Source of the DNA: an uncultured Collinsella sp.
Lineage (GTDB): Bacteria > Actinomycetota > Coriobacteriia > Coriobacteriales > Coriobacteriaceae
Length of the DNA: 5,024 nt
Assembly: GCA_902482615.1 (NCBI GenBank)
Contig: CABTAA010000128.1
Coordinates: 1-5,024, forward strand
Reading direction: 5' to 3'
In this document: in pieces, positions 1 through 4,333 of the stretch
Layout of the letters: each line of letters opens with the position of its first letter
How positions within the stretch are numbered: the stretch's first letter is position 1
Made by a program: the position numbers and the translations under genes
The notes under the pieces: generated by a model
The model's database searches: none
What the model was told of the DNA's origin: nothing
The model's input: only the letters and a program-made list of their open reading frames with translations

Positions 1-2
1 AA

Positions 3-500
3 CTGGGTGACGGCCCCAGCCATATCGTGTTTGAGTCCATGCACGAGGGCGCCACCGATGTACACGACCGCGAGCCGTACCTCACTAAAACCACCGACGG
101 TAAGCTGCTCAAATCGTCGACGATCTTTATCCGCAACGACGAGGGCAAGCCCGTCGGCATTTTGGGCATCAACTTTGACATTACGCTTATGAAGGCTTTT
201 GAGCGCTCGCTCGACGCCTTTACCGGCACCGGCGGCACGGGCTATACCGAGCCCGAGCCCATTACCAAGAACATCGGCGACCTGCTCGAGGACCTGCTGC
301 ACGAGTGCGAGCAGTTTGTGGGCAAGCCCGCGGCACTCATGACCAAAGACGAGCGCATTCGTGCCATTGGCTACCTCGACCGTCGCGGCGCCTTCCTCAT
401 TTCCAAGTCGAGCGAGCGCGCCTGCGAGTTCTTTGGCATCTCCAAGTACAGCTTCTATAGCTACCTCAATGAGGCCAAGGCGGCGGCCGGCGACAAGTAG
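3..500 (+). CDS. YheO-type PAS/helix-turn-helix transcriptional regulator, 5' end outside window
   Basis: This is the C-terminal part of a DNA-binding regulator of the YheO family (PAS_6 sensor plus HTH_22). The frame is open from the first bases, and the conserved sequence LGDGPSHIVFESMHEG already lies upstream of the first GTG at 27, so the gene starts outside the window. Visible residues 1-61 form the second half of the PAS-like domain, including DGKLLKSSTIFIRNDEGKPV and GILGINFDIT, which is typical of the family. Residues 62-88 are a Gly/Thr/Glu/Pro linker. Residues about 115-158 form the HTH, with the family pattern DERIRAIGYLDRRGAFLISKS followed by ACEFFGISKYSFYSYLNEA. Family members are about 220-240 residues, so 165 visible residues imply that roughly 60-70 are missing. 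The ligand and target genes cannot be told from this sequence. The stop is TAG at 498-500. Family assignment is secure; function beyond regulation is not. Confidence 0.88.
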   Translation: MGDGPSHIVFESMHEGATDVHDREPYLTKTTDGKLLKSSTIFIRNDEGKPVGILGINFDITLMKAFERSLDAFTGTGGTGYTEPEPITKNIGDLLEDLLHECEQFVGKPAALMTKDERIRAIGYLDRRGAFLISKSSERACEFFGISKYSFYSYLNEAKAAAGDK

Positions 501-554
501 GCACTCGCCTGGATTGCCCCTCCCCTTTTGGGTGCGAGTTCTGGAAAGCACGAA

Positions 555-575
555 TCCAAGACCGGGCCGCTTGGG
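555..575. promoter_or_regulatory. Short inverted repeat upstream of the TATAAT box
   Basis: CCAAG at 556-560 and CTTGG at 570-574 form a 5-base inverted repeat with a 9-base spacer, extended by a T-G wobble. It covers the region where a -35 element would lie for the TATAAT at 584. It could be an operator, or a weak hairpin ending the upstream regulator transcript. No T run follows, so a terminator is less likely. Short repeats of this kind can occur by chance. Confidence 0.2.
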
Positions 576-583
576 AAGTTCCA

Positions 584-589
584 TATAAT
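584..589 (+). promoter_or_regulatory. Putative -10 box (TATAAT) of the membrane-protein gene
   Basis: A perfect TATAAT lies 34 bases before the chosen ATG at 624 and would give a leader of about 28 bases. No good TTGACA-like -35 is visible at 16-18 bases (561-566 is ACCGGG) and there is no TG extension. The promoter is therefore supported only by its -10 box and its position. Confidence 0.45.
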
Positions 590-607
590 CGATGTCATTA
601 GTATTTC

Positions 608-614
608 GAAAGGA
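608..614 (+). promoter_or_regulatory. Ribosome binding site GAAAGGA deciding the start at 624
   Basis: GAAAGGA lies 9 bases before ATG 624. It favours this start over the in-frame TTG at 528, which lies upstream of the -10 box, and over the ATG at 693, whose only upstream purine stretch (about 673-680) is weaker and about 12 bases away. Confidence 0.6.
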
Positions 615-623
615 TGGAACAGA

Positions 624-1610
624 ATGGCGTTGAGCAAGGCATCATGCACCGGTCGCGGATTGATTCCGGCAATTGGTGGACATGTGCACCACATGTTCGA
701 TGAGGGTGAAGACGACCTGTTTTCGCTGAGCCTTGACGACGTGATGAATGATCGCCCGTGGACCGCCGACGAACTCATGAACGGCGGGGCTCGCCCGTCA
801 AGTCCCAATCCCGCACTTGCGCCTAAGACCGCATCTGCGCCGACTCCTGCGCAGTCGGTTGTTTCGACGCCCGCGTCTACGCCCGCACCCACTTCGGCGC
901 CCACGCCCGCTCCCCGCCCCGCAAGCGACCCGTCCGAGACGGCGGCATTTCTCGCTGCAGCGACGCAGGGCAAATCGGCCGACAGCACCGTTATGTACAG
1001 CGCCCAGCAGTTGCCTGTTCCTGCGGCACGCAAGCCTCCGGTCGCAAGGCTCGATGAGCCCGTTGCCCATCAGGTTGCCTACGATTCCTGGGCTGCAGCC
1101 GATCTGGATGAGACCTCTACCGGCATGCCGGCGCTCGATGTTCCAGTTAACCCGCTTTTTGCCGCCAACACGAGCGCCGCGGACTATGAGGGCGGTGCGG
1201 CATATTCCGATTATTCCGATGGCTATGCTGGCACCAGTCGCATCGAGACCGAGGATTATGGCACCGCATCGAGCGATTATCTCAACGATCCGTACGCTGC
1301 CACGCACGCACCGGAATATGACCCGGAGGCCGCGTCCGCGCCGGCGTATACCAAAAGCACGGGCGAAGAGCGCTTCGCCGATTATTACGCCGAGGAAAAG
1401 GCGCTGCGTTTCTCGGAATTTCCGCAGGCAGTCAAGGTTGCCTTTATCGCCATTATCATTGCCCTGCTCGGCGTCATTGCGTTTGAGGGATTCCAGCTGT
1501 TCCGCGGCCCCACCGCGTCCGAATCGGCAACGCAGCAAAAAGAGGACGACAACCAGTACCTGGACATCAACACCCTCAAGGGCGACCCCAACGACGGGGA
1601 CGACGAGTAG
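624..1610 (+). CDS. Unrecognised single-pass membrane protein with Pro/Ala linker and Tyr/Asp-rich segment
   Basis: The product is 328 residues and I do not recognise its family. There is no signal peptide. Residues 1-55 include an acidic stretch (FDEGEDDLFSLSLDDVMND). Residues 56-105 are rich in Pro, Ala, Ser and Thr (runs such as STPASTPAPTSAPTPAP), which looks like a disordered spacer. Residues 188-242 are rich in Tyr with Asp/Glu beside it (SDYSDGY, TEDYG, SSDYLNDPY, PEYDPE). A hydrophobic helix at about 272-293 (VAFIAIIIALLGVIAFEGFQLF) is the only membrane segment. A polar, acidic tail of about 35 residues ends in DPNDGDDE. A cytoplasmic N-terminal part with a short external tail is most likely, but flanking charges do not settle it. 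The start at 624 rests on the GAAAGGA site; ATG 693 would give a product 23 residues shorter. It stands alone, with its own likely promoter and terminator. That the gene is real is well supported by length and codon use. Confidence 0.8.
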   Translation: MALSKASCTGRGLIPAIGGHVHHMFDEGEDDLFSLSLDDVMNDRPWTADELMNGGARPSSPNPALAPKTASAPTPAQSVVSTPASTPAPTSAPTPAPRPASDPSETAAFLAAATQGKSADSTVMYSAQQLPVPAARKPPVARLDEPVAHQVAYDSWAAADLDETSTGMPALDVPVNPLFAANTSAADYEGGAAYSDYSDGYAGTSRIETEDYGTASSDYLNDPYAATHAPEYDPEAASAPAYTKSTGEERFADYYAEEKALRFSEFPQAVKVAFIAIIIALLGVIAFEGFQLFRGPTASESATQQKEDDNQYLDINTLKGDPNDGDDE

Positions 1611-1643
1611 CGAGGGCTGAAGGCGCCCGCAGGATCCCGCATC

Positions 1644-1669
1644 CAGCACCAGCTTCTAAGTGCTGTTTT
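1644..1669 (+). terminator. Likely intrinsic terminator after the membrane-protein gene
   Basis: CAGCAC (1644-1649) and GTGCTG (1660-1665) form a perfect 6-base stem with a 10-base loop, directly followed by TTTT. It begins 34 bases after the stop at 1610. The stem is short and the T run is only four, so strength is probably modest. Confidence 0.45.
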
Positions 1670-1680
1670 GTCATCCAGCT

Positions 1681-1691
1681 ACACTTTTCCG
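1681..1691 (+). repeat. Direct repeat copy 1 (ACACTTTTCCG)
   Basis: This is the first of two identical 11-base copies. Over 17 bases (1681-1697 against 1714-1730) the two match at about 15 positions. Copy 1 also contains a small inverted repeat, ACTT-TTCCG-AAGT, at 1683-1695. It sits between the terminator hairpin and the next ORF, in non-coding DNA, so protein coding does not explain it. Confidence 0.6.
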
Positions 1692-1713
1692 AAGTTTTAA
1701 GGTGCCTATTTCG

Positions 1714-1724
1714 ACACTTTTCCG
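1714..1724 (+). repeat. Direct repeat copy 2 (ACACTTTTCCG)
   Basis: This is the second copy, starting exactly 33 bases after the first, close to three turns of B-DNA, so both copies would face the same side of the helix. It ends 5 bases before the TATACT at 1730, where an activator or repressor could contact RNA polymerase. The binding protein is unknown. Confidence 0.6.
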
Positions 1725-1729
1725 GATTT

Positions 1730-1735
1730 TATACT
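1730..1735 (+). promoter_or_regulatory. Putative -10 box (TATACT) ahead of the 97-residue ORF
   Basis: TATACT lies 12 bases before ATG 1748. Transcription would start near 1742, giving a leader of only about 6 bases. TCGACA at 1711-1716 resembles a -35 but is only 13 bases away, so the promoter would need help from a factor binding the repeats, or is not a standard one. Confidence 0.35.
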
Positions 1736-1747
1736 CTGTCCCTCCAG

Positions 1748-2041
1748 ATGCGCTTTACGGTGCAGGCGTTGGAAGAAGGGCCATGTGCCGCTGGCGGCCC
1801 ACATGTTCTGCAGATCAAGCTGCTCGGAGACGGCTCGCGCGAGCCGTCCAGCTGGAAGCTCTTTGCCGACGGCGCGTGCGCTGCGGACGGATCCGGCGCC
1901 TTTGCCCGCGAGTGCTTCTGCGAGGGCGCCGAGGTGTTTCTAGACCTGTGCCGCGACGCCGTACGCGCGACCGAGCTGTACCAGTGGAGCCAGAGGGAGT
2001 ACGAGCTGTTGAGTGCGGCCCGCAGGATCGTAAGGGTGTAG
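1748..2041 (+). CDS. Small unrecognised protein, cysteine-containing, 97 residues
   Basis: I do not recognise this protein. Codon use is strongly GC-ending and matches the neighbouring chromosomal genes, which supports real coding. The N-terminal part (residues 1-40) looks like beta strands and turns (MRFTVQALEEG, HVLQIKLLGDGS, WKLFADGACA). The C-terminal part (about 52-97) is likely helical (AEVFLDLCRDAVRATELYQW, REYELLSAARRIVRV). There are five cysteines, at 13, 44, 56, 58 and 68, with CFC at 56-58, but no recognised metal-binding pattern. No signal peptide or membrane segment is visible. ATG 1748 has no Shine-Dalgarno sequence (CTGTCCCTCCAG precedes it). With the TATACT at 1730 the mRNA would be nearly leaderless, as happens in actinobacteria. 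The frame stays open well upstream of 1748 without a better start, so it could also be the remnant of a longer gene. It converges on the DUF262 gene 67 bases downstream. Confidence 0.55.
   Translation: MRFTVQALEEGPCAAGGPHVLQIKLLGDGSREPSSWKLFADGACAADGSGAFARECFCEGAEVFLDLCRDAVRATELYQWSQREYELLSAARRIVRV
1829..1848. repeat. Perfect 20-base palindrome inside the 97-residue ORF
   Basis: GACGGCTCGC (1829-1838) is followed without spacer by its exact reverse complement, GCGAGCCGTC (1839-1848). It encodes residues 28-34 (DGSREPS) of the small protein. Possible roles are a binding site for a dimeric protein or an RNA hairpin; neither is demonstrated. Confidence 0.7.
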
Positions 2042-2076
2042 ACGGGCGGACGAGCCATCGACGATTTTGAGCTGGC

Positions 2077-2104
2077 AAGGGCCGGGAACTAGATTCCCAG
2101 CCTT
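2077..2104. terminator. Imperfect hairpin between convergent genes
   Basis: AAGG...GGGAA (2077-2088) can pair with TTCCC...CCTT (2094-2104) around a 5-base loop, with one bulge and one mismatch. It lies in the 67-base gap between the stop at 2041 (+) and the stop at 2109 (-), where a shared terminator is expected. No T run follows on either strand, so the call is weak. Confidence 0.25.
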
Positions 2105-2108
2105 CAAC

Positions 2109-4232
2109 CTAGCACTGCTTTATGAGATCGAGCACCGCAGGAATGTCATCGGCATTCCGAAGCGCAACGTAAGTGGGCAAGCCCGGGCCAAATCCACCCT
2201 GCGTACGCTTGTCCTGGCACATGTCCTCTGGATCCGTTAGATCATCCACACTCTTTGCCAAGCCAACGGCAATCCAACCACCGTTGCTGGTCCTGCCTTC
2301 TAACACGGCATGCAGTTTTCGCTTGCCCGACCTGAAGCCTACATAGTACTTAGCTATGTAGGACTCCCACGAAGGGTTACCACTCAGAACGGACTCGCGC
2401 ACCTCATCGAAAAGCTTCTGGTTGAGCCCACCTTCGGCAAAGGTGGGGTGATTCTCCTGCAGAGTCCAGATAGGAGCCTCGTCAGACTCCCCGCGAGAGG
2501 GGCGATACTTGTCGACGACATCTGCCGGAAGGTCGGGATATTTCCATATCTCACACGCCTCTTTCGCCAGCTCGTCCGCGCGCTGTCCAATCTCTTCCTC
2601 ACCCCATTTTTCATGCGAGGCGATCGACTTGTTCAGGTAGAGCGGACTGCACTTAAGCCCCACGTCAGGAAGATTGAGCTTGTCCGAGAACGACCGGTTT
2701 GAGTACTCCTGGTTGTAGCCCGTCAGCGTTAGATTTCCCAAGTTGTTGCACAGCCTGTCGTGGATGTCTTCCCAGTTCTCGCCAAGCGATTCCTTCCAGC
2801 CGTGCACATCATCGATCGTTTGGGGCATGACATGCTCGATCTGGTAATTGTCAGCCGAGATGGGCTCCTTCGGGTGGTGCCAGTTCTCCATGCGCTCCAG
2901 GTAATAGCGCTTTTTGGAGAAGCGGTTGTAACAGTCGCGCGTCTTAAACTCCTCGACAAAATGCTCGTCTGTCGGGAAGTACGCAGTCATACCGCCGCTA
3001 TGGATAAGGAGCATCGCCGTAACGTACTCCTCTATATCGTCCTGCTGCTCGAGATTGCGATACATGCCGGCAAAGAAATTATTTAGGCCCGTGGTAAGCC
3101 TGCCGCAAACCGCCCGCCTGAACAGGAACGACTCGATAGTCTCGCAGATACGCAGAAACGCATTGCGGTCTAGCCCATTCCCCTCGTAAACCGAGTAAAG
3201 CAACATTAAGAGGGGCCTTATCTGCTTCACGTCGAGGCTTACGATTCTGCCGAACACTCGGCGTAGTCCGTCGTCCTTCTCCTTACCAAGGAACAGACTG
3301 GCGTATCTATGCGCATACCCACGCAGCTCCTTAAGCAAGCCCTCGGTGTCACCATCGTAGTCGTCGGCGAAATAGCGCTTAAACTCGTAGTAGGCCTCGT
3401 TCTCCTTCGGCATCCTATTGGGAACTTTAAGCCACAGCCAGTACCAGATAAATGCATTGAACTCGTCCTCGCCGCCTTTTCCGAACAAGCACTCGAGTGG
3501 ATGCCAATAACCCTCATAAAGCTTGGTCTGTTCGTCGTTGGGAAGCGACATTAGAACGTAGTTACGGATGAGGTCAATGGGCGTGAGCGGCTTGCCCTTG
3601 GAGTTCATGGACTCAAATATGAGCTGGGCATTATCAACGCCAGCGGTGAGCTTAGTGTCGATGACCTGCACGCGGTTTAGCCCCGCCCAAAGCCTTGCAG
3701 GGTCGAATGATTTCCCGTGCATCTTTTCATGGAAGAACGCATGGTTCTCGACAATGCGATCCGATTTTTCATCTGGCGCGGGAGACCCAGACACGATGGA
3801 GAACAGCGTCTCTTTATCGTCCTGCGAAAGCACCAGCTTGTAGCGCGCCAGACCGTTGTAGTCATCATCATTAAAGAGGTAGTTCTTCCGCAGCGCTGAG
3901 ATCTTGAGGTCTCCAAGGAAGCCGGCCTTGTCGGGATTACCCTCCAGATAGTCAGCCAAGGCAGCAATCATCAACGAAAACGTCGTCATGCGCTGCTGCC
4001 CGTCAATCAGAAGCACGCGCGAAATACTCGTGGCAGAGCTCTCGGACTCGGGGATATAGAGCATCGACCCCACGAAGTGCGATACACCATCACGACCCGC
4101 TCGCATGACGTCATTCCAAAGCACCTCACACTCTTTTACACTCCACGAGTAAACTCGCTGGTAAACGGGAATGACGAACTGCATCTTCGCCACGCCCATA
4201 AGGTCGAGTAGATTTGCCTCGGTTGCTTTCAT
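2109..4232 (-). CDS. DUF262-DUF1524 nuclease-type defence protein (GmrSD/SspE/BrxU-like) with C-terminal DUF5655-like domain
   Basis: This 707-residue protein has the domain order of modification-dependent restriction enzymes. The N-terminal DUF262 (ParB/Srx-like nucleotide-binding) domain shows IPVYQRVYSW (21-30), DGQQRMTTF (77-85) and FESMNSKGKPLTPIDLIRNYV (206-226). A helical middle section follows (about 230-430). DUF1524, an HNH-type nuclease, shows IEHVMPQ with His467 (465-471) and NNLGNLTLTGYNQEYSNRSF (496-515); the key motifs look intact. Residues about 590-707 look like DUF5655: WESYIAKYYVGFRSGKRKLHAV, then DDLTDPEDMC, and a final DDIPAVLDLIKQC. In known relatives, NTP binding by DUF262 controls DNA cutting by DUF1524. 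GmrSD acts on glucosylated hydroxymethylcytosine DNA and SspE works with phosphorothioate modification; what this protein senses is unknown. AAGGGGG ends 9 bases before ATG 4232 and supports the start. It is divergent from an HsdS frame, as in a defence island. Family call secure; the third domain is likely. Confidence 0.9.
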   Translation of the reverse strand: MKATEANLLDLMGVAKMQFVIPVYQRVYSWSVKECEVLWNDVMRAGRDGVSHFVGSMLYIPESESSATSISRVLLIDGQQRMTTFSLMIAALADYLEGNPDKAGFLGDLKISALRKNYLFNDDDYNGLARYKLVLSQDDKETLFSIVSGSPAPDEKSDRIVENHAFFHEKMHGKSFDPARLWAGLNRVQVIDTKLTAGVDNAQLIFESMNSKGKPLTPIDLIRNYVLMSLPNDEQTKLYEGYWHPLECLFGKGGEDEFNAFIWYWLWLKVPNRMPKENEAYYEFKRYFADDYDGDTEGLLKELRGYAHRYASLFLGKEKDDGLRRVFGRIVSLDVKQIRPLLMLLYSVYEGNGLDRNAFLRICETIESFLFRRAVCGRLTTGLNNFFAGMYRNLEQQDDIEEYVTAMLLIHSGGMTAYFPTDEHFVEEFKTRDCYNRFSKKRYYLERMENWHHPKEPISADNYQIEHVMPQTIDDVHGWKESLGENWEDIHDRLCNNLGNLTLTGYNQEYSNRSFSDKLNLPDVGLKCSPLYLNKSIASHEKWGEEEIGQRADELAKEACEIWKYPDLPADVVDKYRPSRGESDEAPIWTLQENHPTFAEGGLNQKLFDEVRESVLSGNPSWESYIAKYYVGFRSGKRKLHAVLEGRTSNGGWIAVGLAKSVDDLTDPEDMCQDKRTQGGFGPGLPTYVALRNADDIPAVLDLIKQC
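2338..2362. repeat. Perfect 9-base inverted repeat within the DUF262 gene
   Basis: CCTACATAG (2338-2346) and CTATGTAGG (2354-2362) are exact reverse complements around a 7-base loop. They lie in the DUF5655-like part (SYIAKYYVGF), where Tyr codons TAC/TAT and Val GTA contribute to the symmetry. It may be coincidental to coding, or may form an mRNA hairpin. Confidence 0.5.
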
Positions 4233-4241
4233 TTGCGGTTG

Positions 4242-4248
4242 CCCCCTT
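4242..4248 (-). promoter_or_regulatory. Ribosome binding site AAGGGGG of the DUF262 gene
   Basis: Read on the - strand, AAGGGGG stands 9 bases before the ATG at 4232-4230. It is a strong site and decides the start, which also coincides with the expected beginning of the DUF262 domain. Confidence 0.7.
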
Positions 4249-4274
4249 TTCTTGTTTTACGTCACCTACCGTCA

Positions 4275-4295
4275 GTCCTCCACCGAACGGAGGGC
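4275..4295. repeat. Hairpin-forming inverted repeat in the divergent intergenic region
   Basis: GTCCTCC (4275-4281) pairs with GGAGGGC (4289-4295), one pair being a G-T wobble, around a 7-base loop. It lies about 40 bases upstream of the DUF262 start, probably in its mRNA leader. There is no T run on either side, so it is not an evident terminator. It could be an operator or an RNA leader structure. Confidence 0.35.
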
Positions 4296-4333
4296 GCTAA
4301 AGACGAGAGCATCGAAGCGCAGAAGCAACCGGG

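Noticed and set aside
501..540. ACTCGC (503-508) and GCGAGT (534-539) as a terminator for the YheO-type gene
   Set aside because: The stem is 6 bases with a loop of about 25 and no T run after it, so a hairpin terminator is not supported.
614..703. 29-codon upstream frame (MEQNGVEQGIMHRSR...) ending near the alternative ATG at 693, possible leader peptide
   Set aside because: The GAAAGGA site directly abuts this ATG, so it cannot serve it, and no other ribosome binding site is visible. The two Trp codons alone do not make an attenuator.
461..1033. 190-residue open frame on the - strand opposite the membrane-protein gene
   Set aside because: Its Ala/Gly/Val-rich run is the antisense of the Pro/Ala-rich coding region; it has no ribosome binding site and no recognisable domain. 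It is a GC-driven shadow.
817..1620. 267-residue + strand frame in a second phase over the membrane-protein gene
   Set aside because: It is an Arg/Pro-rich shadow without a start signal. The phase starting at 624 has the ribosome binding site, acidic segments and membrane helix.
798..1649. 283-residue - strand frame across the same gene
   Set aside because: The Arg/Gly/Cys-rich composition is typical of noncoding frames in GC-rich DNA. It covers the likely terminator, and the + strand frame explains the region better.
1660..2070. 136-residue + strand frame overlapping the 97-residue ORF
   Set aside because: It starts inside the terminator hairpin, is rich in Arg and Cys, and lacks a ribosome binding site. 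The 1748 frame has more plausible protein composition.
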